Source: Spisula solida (Eukaryota; Mollusca; Bivalvia; Venerida; Mactridae). From it: 64,000 nucleotides of DNA. Where the stretch lies: contig OX365955.1 of the NCBI GenBank assembly GCA_947247005.1, forward strand, positions 43,999,822 to 44,063,821. The letters are read 5' to 3'. Positions 46,391-58,145 of the stretch are shown piece by piece (the first letter of the stretch is position 1; each line of letters begins with the position of its first letter). The notes below the pieces were generated by a model. The model did no database searches, was not told the origin of the DNA, and saw nothing but the letters and a program-made list of their open reading frames with translations. The translations under genes were made by a program, and so were the position numbers.

Positions 46391-47348
46391 AAACATCACT
46401 AAGTTTTTGCCAACGTCGGAAATGATATGCAACTTTTCCAGGAACTAAACAAACGCCCCTCGTAAATCATGTAGGAAAAGATACAAAGAAAAGGAAAAAG
46501 CAACGGAGAATGAACATACTTTATTTATATTATCCGCATTCTAAAGTTTAAAGTGCATTTCTTATATCAACAATTAGTTTTAAACTACATGTTTTGGCCA
46601 GCCTTCATACATGTAGATCAAGTCGTTTTATGGATGCATTCTATTCAATTGAAAAATGACCAGTTTTATGATTGTTTTCATAAATCCTTAAACACATCGT
46701 GTTCGGCTAAACATTATAGGCATGTGGTTGGATAAAAGAATTAGAGGGTAAGGGTCAACAAATTTTCCTTGTGAATATTTTGAAAATTAAAGTAGATGGA
46801 CTGATTTAATTTTCAGAAACATATTGTTTTATCTGCAATATTGTTAGCGAGTAAAGTTGCTATAAGATGGGATTTCAACGTGCGGATAATCCCAGTCTCA
46901 CTAAAACGTTAGTGCTGAAATCAACCCTCTGTGGTAACAAAATGCAGACGGTTTTGTTTTAATTTTGGGTTTTTAAAAATATGAGAACCAAAAAGGAACA
47001 AACATTTCCATGTTATTCTAGCCACGTTGTTCCCGGCCAAAAGGGCTTTTCAGTTTCCTGGGAAAAGACAGTATTATGCCAATGCATACCAAATTCAACA
47101 CACGAAATGTTCCAAATGTAACAGCAGATTAGATGCTATTTTAATACTTGCACAATGTTTTTCTAATGGGTTCTGTTCGGTTAACGTAACACAAACATGA
47201 ATATTTTCTTGACCCTCTATATCAAAAATCTTAATCAATGATACAGTTACTTGTGGGAACGTCATTATTAGACCTAAAACAACCAACGCTGACATTTCAA
47301 CATTTTACGTCTATTATCTTGAAAACCCTTGGTGTGCAGGGTTTTCAT
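46391..47348. other. Intergenic DNA, nothing recognised
   Basis: Short frames without features. Confidence 0.4.
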
Positions 47349-47605
47349 GGGGTGTGGTGGCCTAAAGGTAGGATGCGCTCCATGATTGAGAGGTTCCGGG
47401 TTCGATCCCCGTCTGTGCCACTGCTTAATTTCCCTGAGCAAGAATAATTCACATGCTCCACTCGACAAAGATGTGAATTGGGACGTGTCTGTACATGGTT
47501 AATATTCCTGGGCGCCACAGATCGATGTTGGCTGCACACCCACTAGTAGAGAAATATTCTCCACAGGGAGACACGAACGCAGGTTTCCCTAGGTAGCCCA
47601 ATGAA
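47349..47605 (+). mobile_element. tRNA-derived SINE, family S1, best-preserved copy
   Basis: The head has 'ggtgtggtggcctaaaggta' (A-box region) and a strong B-box, GGGTTCGATCC, at about 47399-47409. The body reads 'ctgcttaatttccctgagca' and 'ttggctgcacacccac'. The tail ends 'aacgcaggtttccct'. It is colinear with the reverse complement of 6975-7240. Confidence 0.78.
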
Positions 47606-47860
47606 TAGTGTTTCTGTCAAGTATTGATCTACGGTATTATAGCGTTAGATCCAACGATCCTCGTGTTGTTCTTGTGTTGTTGCATCCACGATATACACAT
47701 GTTTATTTCATGATGGATATACATGTGACCGCAACGTTACATAATACGCTGTATGGTCCATAACATTCAGAATTACAAATCCAGTAATCCTTATTGAAGT
47801 TATTGTTAGAGCTAAAGTCCCCGAGGTTCTTCTAGATGGAGTTTTGGAATATATGTTTTA

Positions 47861-48524
47861 TATAGAGGATATTACATGAGTGTCTTTCAATATTGAATTT
47901 ATTAAACGAGTTGAATAAAATAATAAAATGCGAGGCTCGCCGAGCATTTTATCGATTTTTTTCAACGAGTTTAATAAATTCAATGTGGAAAGTCACAAAT
48001 GTAATGTTCTTTTTATCACATGTTAGCCTTTTCCGGCCGAAACATTAAATAGCTACTTATTTTTCACTATAATAAACGCGCAATTTTGACGACGTCGCCT
48101 ATCCTTTGAATGACGTCGCGTGATAGCTTTATTACACTAGTGTATTATCAAAAATAAATAATGGCTTTATTACGCTACCGCGACGTCAAACATGTGATAA
48201 ATATGCAGCGTAATATAGCCATTATTTATTTTTGATAATACACTAGTGTAATAAAGCTTTGACGTGACGTCACTCAAAGTATAGGCGACGTCGTCAAAGT
48301 TGCGCGTTTATTATAGTGAAAGTAAGTAGCTTTTTAATGTTTCGGCCAGAAATTGCTAACATATGATAAAAAGAACATTACACTTGTGACTTTCCACATT
48401 GGTTTTATTAAACTCGTTGAATAAAATCGATAAAATGCTCGACAGAGCCTCACGTTTTATTATTTTATTCAACCGTCGTTTAATAAATTCAATATGGAAA
48501 GACACTCATGTAATATCCTCTATA
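47861..48524. mobile_element. 664-bp palindromic foldback element (family H-like)
   Basis: The entire segment is an interrupted palindrome centred at about 48195. The outer ends read TATAGAGGATATTACATGAG inwards from both sides. Inside each arm there is a further hairpin whose loop contains 'gcgaggctcgccgag' (left) or a diverged form (right). Arm divergence is modest, with small indels. No coding capacity. TA dinucleotides flank both ends but the target duplication is not certain. Confidence 0.85.
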
Positions 48525-49005
48525 TATAGAGATATTGTAAATTATACACATATAACAGACAGTATCCATTGATTCAACTAACAATACACTTCCAGTTCGT
48601 ATATTTATTTCCATAATTTTGACACAAGTTCCAGTAATAACAGTACAAGATAACCATTGATGCAAGTTCAGCTGACTTACGAGGGTAAACTCAATTAACT
48701 AGAGTTGCAGCAAAACGAGTCGAGTTTCTACACTAGAGTGTACTCAAATGTACTAGAACCCGGCTGGGTTGCTGTAGTTCCAATCGGGACACCTCGGACA
48801 ATTTCTTACGAATCACATGTTTGTTAACTCTAGTTTAACTCTTTTCGTTTTGCTGAAGGGCTCCAAGAGTTAGTTTATTTTTAGATTCTTACGTCACTAG
48901 AGTTAACTCAAGTAGGACAGCTGAACTCGCTCAATTAAAACCCAACCATGATGATTAAGCCACGTGATATTACACACTAGTCACGTGACACAGGTAATAA
49001 CGGGG
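48525..49005. other. Intergenic DNA, nothing recognised
   Basis: No gene. Several 'ctagagt' and 'aactagagtt' words recur without clear periodicity. Confidence 0.4.
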
Positions 49006-49648
49006 TATGTTCGAAACGTCTGTTCCGCACACTGTGCGGGATGTTCTACTCTGAACAACTTACGAACAAAACAGAACTGTCCTGCACAGTGTGCCTAATG
49101 TTCTACTTCAAACACCTTACGAACAAAACGGAACAGAAAGTAAAATGTTAAAGATGACCAAAATTGTAGTTGCAGCCGTAATATTGGAGGAAGAAATATG
49201 CATGTGGATATATTTAAGTGCGACTGTTTGCCCGCAATGGTCTATAATTGGAAAATATATTTATTATATTATATTTTATTACACTAGCGGCCATTGTTCT
49301 TGCTGTAATCACGTGACTGTTCTGGCTGCACCACATCTGTGGCGGGCACAGAAAGAACACGTTTGTAACAGTATTTGGTTAACGCCCCTTAAACCTTCCC
49401 ATGATGCTTCACACTCTGATGTATACTACATGTATATGCTCTTATGACGAGTCTTGATATATACGCTCTATGATATACTTATAGTTGTATGCTTGATGCG
49501 TGGATGTATGTGCTGCAATATTAAAGCTAATTATAATCAGTTATTATAATCTTATGTTGGTTATGTTATACCACACATAAACAACGTTCCGAACAGTGTT
49601 CCGGTTCGTTCGTGTGTTCCTTTGTGCGGAACAGCGTTCCGAACGCGC
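49006..49648. mobile_element. Possible MITE with degenerate TIRs and an internal 57-bp duplication
   Basis: 'gttcgaaacgtctgttccgc' at the left matches the inverse of 'gcggaacagcgttccgaac' at the right with a few differences. Within the left part, a 57-bp unit ('atgttctact...cttacgaacaaaac') is repeated at 49041 and 49098. A 118-codon frame inside has no domain. Confidence 0.4.
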
Positions 49649-49947
49649 CCTCAGTCTGGTGCATATTCATGTGTACTGTTTTGCAAGTAAATATATATAA
49701 CATACCCCAACCTATTTATTTGTTGTAAAATATACCAATATACTATGTGAATAACATGGTTACATCTACCCCCCCCTCTCCAATATGTTTTTAAAAGTCC
49801 CCTTTTCACATTGAATTGAATATCTGGATTTTTTTTAACTTCTAGTAAAATACTTTGACGAAAAATACTTTCATTCCAAAACAATATAGATTGAATATTA
49901 ACTATAACTAACATGATAACAACATGACATTATTTCGATGATATAAT

Positions 49948-50440
49948 CAGAGACTATAGATAACAGAGATTGGCAACTAGACTAAGAACTGAAATAACAT
50001 GTGTGTGTGCTAACTTGTATCATCTAAAACTCAGTAACTACTGGTCAGGCTTAAATTCTACATTTTTAGAAAGCATAATATTCCTCTACAGCTTAAGTAA
50101 AAAATATGAACAAACTTTGTATTATCCTGCGAGATAGTGCATGTTGATAATTCAATACCCTTAAAATTTGCGTCAAAATTGGAAAAAAGAGCAATTGGCT
50201 AACTAATGGGTTGTTTCAAACTATGTTTATTGTAAGTTACAAACAAAATAAATGGATACAAATAAGTGCAGCCAATACACAGTCTACGCTTTCAGAAAAT
50301 GTCAAGCTTGTGCTGGTAGGACAAAATTTGTGAAAGTTTTATTTGTCACAAAATAGCCAATTTTAAGGTATTTAAGTCACACGGGTGATATTTAGTAGGT
50401 TACAGAAGCAGTTGCCTGTCTCTGTTATCTATAGTCTCTG
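49948..50440. mobile_element. Element family T7, copy 2 (493 bp, 7-bp duplication)
   Basis: It starts CAGAGACTATAGATAACAGA and ends with the inverted form. It is flanked on both sides by ATATAAT (49941-49947 and 50441-50447). It is similar to copy 1 (34622-35095) along its whole length, including 'gattggcaactagact' and 'atattcctctacagct', also 'gttacaaacaaaataaatg'. Confidence 0.85.
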
Positions 50441-50447
50441 ATATAAT

Positions 50448-51989
50448 GGTATAAAACTATTTATTGAAACAAAACAACTCATACACACTGAAACCAATAA
50501 AAGTCACACAAAAGCACATCAATTAAAATTAAATTTAAATGTATTTACAAATTATGGCTGAATATTTTTAAAATGTTTAAACTATGTCCTCATTGTGTAT
50601 CTCTAAATTTCTTAAATCAAAAACATGTTTTTGTGTACGATGCTATGACAACAATATAAAAATGTATTGTGTTAGATCCCTGATATATAGAATTCCTGGT
50701 GGTAAAACGGTGACATCTAAAATGCTTAGAGGAAGCGATTCATTAAATGTGAACTTTCATAAAATTCATAAAAGTTCTCCAATATATCAAATTTTAGTTG
50801 TTCTTTGTTTTTGATAACTGATTAAAAATACTTGATAAAAAATCTAATTAGTAGAGCATTGCTATATCTACCATAAAATCTAATGGAATACCGGGGGTGT
50901 AGTCAAAGTTTCAAAAGTTTTAACAAAAGTTCAACTTCACGTTTTATGATTACTTCCTCTGCATCCTTAAATATACACGTGCCCGGATGACAGCCTCAAC
51001 CCTTCTCCTCGTACTACCAGTAAGGCGTCTAATGCGATTTTGAGATTAAATTTTTGCCATTCTTGTCATCGGGGCACGTGGAGGTTACACACGTTATTAA
51101 AAATTTGGCTACATAATGTCATTTAAGGTTAAGTAATCGTCAACATTTACCAAAAATATCCACCAGTAAATGTTTTGTAAGCGCTCCAACACCATACTTA
51201 TAAACACCTACATTTTTTGTAAAAAAACAACACATTTGCTTATGCTTCAATAATTTGGATAAGAATAAACTAAACTCATAAATTTACTGGTTTATGATTA
51301 CTAATTGCTATCGCTTCTTATCTAATAACTATTTCTTAGCTCAATTAAGTCGTCATCTCATGACAGTGCTTTCAATCACAACCAATTTTAAATTTCCGGG
51401 TTGTGCTTAACTTATTTCCAGGTGTATATTTTGGAAAAAAAACTTCGTCTTGATCCTTATAGTAGTCTCCCATGTACACGAAAGAAGCTGTCAAGTTTTT
51501 TAAATATAAAATTGTTTTTCTACAATTTTTAAATAGCAGTTCGAAATATTTGAAATATTCAGCCAAACGTCCGGTATAATTAATAATGATGACGATATCG
51601 CACTCTGCAACCAAATGCTATGATCTAATTCACTTTATTTGTAAGATAACATCTTTAAAATAATAATAATAATAATAATTAAATAGTATGTACAGCCGGG
51701 TTGCATTTAACCATGCAATAATACCTCACACATGTGGTTTAATTCCGTGATTTCACACACGAGCCGCGTCAAGCATAAAGGGTCCTTACAGTAATTTTTT
51801 GTCATTTGTTTTATTTTTTGGAAACAGTATTCAATTTTGTACACAAAATTTCAGCTGTTTACATTCAGTAATAAGCATAAAACAATTTAAACAATGACAC
51901 ATCATAAATGAATGTTTTTATGTTTTTATAAATATTTAAACACTATTCTACACTATACTACTGGGAAAAAACACTCATTAGAAACACAA
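50448..51989. other. AT-rich intergenic DNA, nothing recognised
   Basis: A short (TAA)n microsatellite lies at about 51659-51679. No gene supported. Confidence 0.45.
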
Positions 51990-52110
51990 TCATTGTAACT
52001 TGCCATCTAATCTAGCCACCCGGTTTCAAATACAGGTTGAGGCACTCATATGCCTGTCATACATCAGCAGAAAGCTGACGGGCAAACAAAGGCTATGCTC
52101 GGCATTTGTT
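51990..52110 (+). repeat. SINE-like dispersed repeat R4, copy 2
   Basis: Matches 46265-46385; see that entry. Confidence 0.5.
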
Positions 52111-53330
52111 TTAGTTACGACATCTTGAAGTTTATCTTGAATGTCTATAGATTTCCAGTTTCTGATTTTACTTTTTGTATTTTCAATATTGACTGCCTCA
52201 CGTTTTGGTGTATTCCAAAAATAAAATTATATTGTCAAATATTCATGTAATTTTGGTATAGTTTCCTGTATATGCCATAAACAAGCACATTGACTTAAAA
52301 ATAACTAAATTACTTAAATTGCCTGAAGTGTGTTCGTATTTGATGAGAACGAATCGAAAAATGAACCAAATATCTCACTGATGTTTATGCTGTAGTTTGT
52401 TGATGTTACAGTTCGATCACGTGTGAATTACATAATTAACAAAGCATGTTAGAAGGAAACTTAGCGCTTTTTTCAAGAAAAAATACTCAGTGGTCAATAT
52501 CGAGAATGGTTAAAATTGCTTAATTGCACCAAATCATTCATAAAACAACCGTCAGTGGCTTTCTATTACATTAAAGTCACATAATCTCTCCCAAAACATT
52601 TTTCCCGATCATCCAGTAAATAGACTTAATACAAAGAATTAGTATGTTTTTCACAAACATCCTATAATTGACGACAGAATGTCAGCTATATTTGTCGAAA
52701 TAATATACCAAAAATCATATTTAGTAAAACGTATGAATGACAAAATACTAATTTTGCAAGAGTTGCTTCCCTTAGACTTGAAATTATGCATTTATTGTTT
52801 ACATTTCGTAAGTTTGTTTACAAACTAACTGGAGGCTTTATTACGTTTTCTTTCATCTTATGGTGTTCCCACCTTTGTGACTCAACTAAAGTGCTCAAAA
52901 TGCATTATTTTTCAGACGGGTAGCCAGGTTATTGGATTTTGAAAAAAGCCATTTAAAGCATAATGGGACTTTAACACTTGGTTAGGTTGGAAAATCACGA
53001 GATACAAAAATTTTAGCCCAATCTGTGAGGCAGCACCTTTAAGGGATTAAGCCACAGGTAACTGTAAAAATTTATATATATAGCATTTTAATAATATAGG
53101 GTTAGGATATACATGTATAATATTAAAGTATAAATTTTACAAAAAAATATTTGTTTACTCTTTATCAATGATACAGTTACCTGTGGATTAAACTACATGT
53201 TTTAAACAATCACTAGTTCAAGTATCTTCACACCGTTGCCGTTAATGTAATTAGGCCTTATGTAGTTTTCTATGGAATAATAATGGAAACAGCTTTCATT
53301 ATATTTGTTCATTTGATACAATTTCTGTAC
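52111..53330. other. 3' flank of the fibrinogen-related gene, nothing recognised
   Basis: AT-rich. 'caatgatacagttacctgtg' at 53166 resembles wording at 47236, a minor repeat. No poly(A) signal could be assigned. Confidence 0.4.
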
Positions 53331-54134
53331 TTAATTTCTTTTTATTCGCATTGAACACGTTTTTATAGGATAAAATCCCCAGCACGTTGTCCAAAAAATA
53401 CTATAATATGGACTACCTATATAGCTTCCTTCGCGGTATAAACCATTCAGGTTACTGAAAGTACAGGCATTGTACCACCATGCTCCTTTCCGGTATTCAC
53501 TACACGACCGGTAATCTGGGTCATTGTCACTGTCCCGTGTTGAGAATTGCTGTTGGTTATGGTACGTTAAACTGTCACCACAATCGCCAGTAAAGTCGCC
53601 AATGGATAATCTGTACTTGTCATTTGCCGATGTCAATGAAAACTCGTCATATAAAGCATACGCCGTGGGTGGTTCGTCTCCCTCAAACGCTTCCATATCA
53701 ATGCGAAGTGATGATTGTTGTTGTGATAACAAATAACTCGCTTCCAGACCAAGCCAGTGTTCACCAGCAGCGTCACCGAATCCGTTAACGTATTCCGCCC
53801 ATGTCCGATAGAAGTCCACAGACCCATCTTGTCTACGCTGTATAACTGTCCAGCCGCCCCCTGTTTGGTCACACCATACTCTGACTGTCGTTCCATTTGA
53901 CAGGCGTATGCTGTATACACCATCATCTTTATATCCCACCTGGTGCCATTGTAGACAATCATCAGCACCAACATCTAGAACAGTATCCATATCGCAATAT
54001 GTATCTTGGATGCTCCCTTCTATCGGTCGTACTCTATATACGGCGTTAATCCTGTATCCTTGGTGATAGAGAGCCAAACAATTCTGTGTGTACGGCTGAA
54101 TGTCATATTTGAGTGTGGAGGAATTTGTAGACAC
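53331..54134 (-). CDS. FReD exon 2 (fibrinogen-like domain)
   Basis: It begins directly after a TTTAAG acceptor with the codon GTG, encodes residues 117-383 and ends with TAA. It contains the entire fibrinogen-like domain. Confidence 0.9.
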   Translation of the reverse strand: MSTNSSTLKYDIQPYTQNCLALYHQGYRINAVYRVRPIEGSIQDTYCDMDTVLDVGADDCLQWHQVGYKDDGVYSIRLSNGTTVRVWCDQTGGGWTVIQRRQDGSVDFYRTWAEYVNGFGDAAGEHWLGLEASYLLSQQQSSLRIDMEAFEGDEPPTAYALYDEFSLTSANDKYRLSIGDFTGDCGDSLTYHNQQQFSTRDSDNDPDYRSCSEYRKGAWWYNACTFSNLNGLYREGSYIGSPYYSIFWTTCWGFYPIKTCSMRIKRN

Positions 54135-55873
54135 CTTAAAGTCAGAAAGACAATACTCAATATTACAAAGTGGAACCGCGCATTATAAAAATAGCATTAT
54201 AACAAATGTTTTATCTCATGATGACCTAATTTCCTCACTTTAGTGGGGACCAGTCACCTAGAGGTTAAGCGCGTGCTTTAAGATCGTGAGGCTCCTGGCT
54301 CGTTCCCTATTTATCTTACTGCTAAATTTCTCTGAGCAAGAATAACCTACTGTGCGTCACTTTGCCCAGGTTTATGAACGGGTACCCGAGATGGTCAAAA
54401 CCCAATGTGCTGTGGCTGCCATAGTCAACATGCGACTCAATAATCGGGGCTAAATGTATCGCTAGCTTAGAATGAGAAGGTCGTAAGTACAAAATCGATA
54501 TTTTGAGAAAACAAGAAAAAACTGTCTGAAAACTACTCTTTACTTATGGAAAAATCAGCTGGTTGAACTGCGGTGCGGTCAACATAACCTGTTCCGATTT
54601 TTATGACAAAAGGCTCATAAGAAGCACATGTGTGATGTAGCTTTCAAATATGTATCAGTATTTAAGGTCGTAAGTAGCCAGCGACATGTCTTAGAATAAA
54701 GTTCGAATAGTTTTTAATTCGCTAGTTTATTCGCTTCGAAATTGTAACTTACGTGTACATGTATTGATGCACTTCTAACGTCTCTATTTCGTTAGGACCG
54801 AGTTGTATGGTGTAAATTATAACATATTTGGCACCCATGCAGACAAAAAACATGTTTCTTTAATATTCAATAACATGATTGAAATTGTATCAAACACGTA
54901 TGTTGAAAAGTGTATTGTTAAACAAGTTAAATAAATAGAAACAAAACCTATTCAATATTTTACTTGGACCGCTAGTTGTTCCTTTAAAACTACGAATGTA
55001 TATCATACCAGACTTGTTTGTTTATATAAATATATAATCCCTTTTATGGTTGTGTTGGCTAAGCATCCGTAATAAGAACCATTAAAATCAAAATAAAACT
55101 GAAAACATCTCTAGGTCGCATCCGTCCGTCCGTCCGAATGCACCGGTACTTGTGGGGTGTGGAACAATAGGCTTCCATTCATTCCGTCACTTGTGGGGTG
55201 CAAAATGCTACTTGTGGGTTGCAACCAAACAAAAGAAAGAACCCCACAAATACCGTCTCATGAGTCCGTCCGTCCGTCAAAAAATCTGGATCCTGACATA
55301 ACTCAAACAGTTTCCAAGCTGTGGTTGCTATGGCAACAGAAACATTGAAAATGGCTTAAAACCGGAAGGGGACTTCTGTATTGCTTGCAATTCTTAATTA
55401 CTTGTTTAATATGCCATAGAGACCATATGTTAAAAGATATTGTTACAGACAGGTTTTATTGAACCTTCACAATAAATCAACAGAATAATCGACAACTAAA
55501 CAAACTATTTATAAGAAATGCTTACTTGGAGTGTTGTCACAGGGTAACAGTACACTATATCGCTTGGACTGTCATCAACCGTCGTATTCCCCGGGGTCAG
55601 CCTGGTGTCGATGTCGGTGTTACAATAGCAGATCCCTTCTTTCTTGTTGTAATACAACGAATGTTGTTCATTCTTCGCGCAATATATCGAGCATGATAAA
55701 ACAGCCTTTATTTGCTCAGAAACAAGTGTTTCATTCAGTAACATCGAAATCGGCAGGGAAGCACACGTGTACTTCAATTGAAAGGATTTGCTCTTCCATT
55801 CCACCCCGATAATTTCCTCAATGCATATCAAACATACTATAGATAACACCCTACTATAGAAATCCAACATCAT
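53331..55873 (-). CDS. Secreted fibrinogen-related protein (FReD), two exons, predicted 383 aa
   Basis: Exon 1 is 55873-55526 and exon 2 is 54134-53331; the donor caa|gtaagc and acceptor ctttaag join in phase 0. Residues 1-24 form a signal peptide. Residues 25-116 are a Cys-rich region of PAN/apple type (weakly supported). Exon 2 first carries a partial copy of the fibrinogen domain start (about 135-166: Cys, GY, VYRVRP, YCDMD). A full fibrinogen C-terminal domain follows from about C176 (GGWTVIQRR 209-217, DSDND calcium-site residues 317-321, AWWYNAC about 334-340, final SMRIKRN). FReD proteins bind carbohydrate or acetylated groups outside the cell, and mollusc FREPs act in innate recognition; immune function here is inference. 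There is no IgSF or collagen part. The frame is intact. An S1-like SINE sits in the intron. Confidence 0.88.
54243..54445 (+). mobile_element. Diverged S1 SINE inside the FReD intron
   Basis: 'actgctaaatttctctgagc' with 'aagaataacc' matches the body of the S1 SINE, and the tRNA-like head 'agtcacctagaggttaagcg' precedes it. It is antisense to the FReD gene. The tail is diverged or replaced. Confidence 0.6.
55526..55873 (-). CDS. FReD exon 1 (signal peptide and Cys-rich region)
   Basis: Two adjacent ATGs (55873 and 55870) start the frame; the first is used here. It encodes 116 residues: a hydrophobic signal segment followed by a region with six or more Cys, including SCSIYC and GICYCNTD wording reminiscent of PAN/apple modules. 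The donor is GT at 55525-55524. Confidence 0.8.
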
Positions 55874-57956
55874 ATTTCCAGTCTATGGTAAATACGAGCT
55901 ATTACATAAATGATCAATTCTCCTATAGCGTCAGGAACCTTCTGCAATCTTCGCCGGGTATCTAGCTTAAATCCACCTCCTAGATCTCATCCAATCAGAT
56001 TAATAACCCGCTACCACGTGATCCATAACCACGTGCTCTTTACTTTGACAAATGGCAAGCGGATACGTGGTGTGTGAATACTCGAAAACGCTAAATGTGT
56101 ATACTGAAAAAATAAAGTTTAGCAAGCTTTTCAGGATACTAATATTTTTACTTGGATGGCGATGTATGCATACGTGATGTAATTAACATATTGGTCATGA
56201 CTTAAGTATCAAACTTTCAGTGGTCAATTTGTGTTTCGTGGCTTTGTGAAGCCATGGCGTCATTTATAAAGAAAGCACGTGTAACACGTGCAGGAGGAAA
56301 TCTGACCCGTGTAAAGGATAAAAACAAGCACGATATTGTCAGGATTTATGCCACAACCAAATAAGCCGGTGTAAGAATTGTAAAATTTTCATCGGTTCAA
56401 AGTCCAAGAATGACAGTGAGTGACGTCAAATGGCTATTTGAATGTTGACTGCTGCCACGAATGCAAGAGGTAAAGCTATACATTCCAATGATAATTAATT
56501 GATCATTAGTTGCCTAAAGACTAAATTTTCGCTAACAGAAGACGTCAAAGATCGGTCGTGTTCAGACAGACTAACAATAACTACGTCACAAGAAGAGCGT
56601 TAGAATGCAGTGACGCCAATACCTAACAGATTCATGTGAAGTCACCAGCTGGCTGTTCATGTCAGGAATGCAAACGCCACTATTTTTTTTTATATAAATT
56701 CGACCGGAATAGACAAACCGCCGCTAGAATTTATGGACGCCATGCTGACTTCGGAATACCGTTAACGCGACGTCATGGGTATGGTCGATTTGCATGGTTT
56801 ATCGCATAACGACTCGTAGGCAATAAAATTACCATCTCCATATCGATTACAAAAACACACTAGAGTTTTCGCCGATTTACCAAATTTAGGTCCTTCTATG
56901 GAGTGGAGGAGATGGGAAACAAAATGCCATCCAAGGTGCATGACCTAGAGCAAACATTGGGCAAAAATGGTATAACATCCCCCTAACCGTTGTTTTAAAG
57001 CTTCGTAACATCAAGAGACAAACATGTTTGACTGTAATGACTCCTAAATGAGGGGAATAATCGACATCACATTTCTTGTGATTTTTCTAATTGACCCATA
57101 TCTCCTTACAATAGACGAATTTCAATCAGGATGAATATTTCCTTCACTTAAATTGTTGAATTTCAAATGGAATGAACTGATCTTGAGATTGAGAAAACTT
57201 TCCATTTGTAAAATTTCATGCAACTTCACGAAAACAAATAAAATAGTCCAACTTGCTAAACTTTTTTTTATAAGTATACATGTAATAAATTAAATACTGT
57301 ACATGCGCCATCGTGAGAAACAGCGGCAACGGCTAACCACCCTCGCAAGCGACAGACACAGTCATGTCTACGCTTACACTTTCTGAATCTGAGTGGATGA
57401 GCGATTGCTGAATGTTCATGAACCATACCCGGTATCAGAATCATGCTACCTATTTTAAATACATGTCTATACAGTTAATTATTTAGAGATATGATGTGTG
57501 AAATCCCATCCCCTGCAAAGAGGTAGACGCAACTCTTTGCCATTCTATGGATATAGAAGGTGAAGAACTTCGTCCAAACTATGCTCTCGATATGTCACAT
57601 GTCTGAAGACATGACTGCCCAGTCTTTGAACATTGAACAAGACGTGCTACATGCGCAACCATTTGAGCAGAAACATTAATGAAATTCTATTATACTAAAA
57701 TCTTAACTGAAAACTATTAAGGGAAATTGCACCCACAATAACGGGAGTGTGTCCGGTAGCATGTCAAAACATTAACAGGGCATTCACGTTCCTAGTGAAC
57801 GAAACTATCTCAATTGTAGCAGCATGTTTGATATCAGTCCGTGCATGAACACAGCTACCATGCTACTTTTAATACTGGAGCAAACATTTTACAAGATGGC
57901 GCTCACCACGAGCCCTCAAAGCACATGTACGACCATCAGTTTGGATTAATCCTAAA
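55874..57956. other. Intergenic DNA upstream of the FReD gene, with one short degenerate frame
   Basis: Nothing is firmly coding. At 56254-56364 an ATG in strong context (gccATGGc) opens 36 basic codons ending in TAA. Beyond the stop, another frame continues briefly with a Cys-x-x-Cys (RCKNCK) segment. This looks like the eroded remains of a coding sequence, possibly transposon-borne, but I cannot name it. Confidence 0.35.
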
Positions 57957-58145
57957 TAAGTATGGACTACCAGGACTATCGAACATGTTCAGACACAGCC
58001 CTAACAGGTACCAATTCACACCTTGGTCGAGTGGAGCATGTGGGTTAATCATGCTCAGAGAAATTAAGCACTGGTCCAGACGGGGCTTGGACCCGGGACC
58101 TCTCGATCCCGAAGCGCGCGTCCTACCTCTAGGCTACCGCTCAAT
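57957..58145 (-). mobile_element. tRNA-derived SINE, family S1, truncated copy
   Basis: Reverse complement of the S1 head and body. The tRNA-like head is at about 58145 to 58070, then 'tgcttaatttctctgagcat' and 'gttcgatagtcctgg'. The 3' third present in the 47.3-kb copy is missing. A 122-codon plus frame over it is an artefact. Confidence 0.7.

Noticed and set aside
49091..49447. 118-codon plus-strand frame
   Set aside because: It starts inside a 57-bp duplication of a probable MITE and shows no domain.
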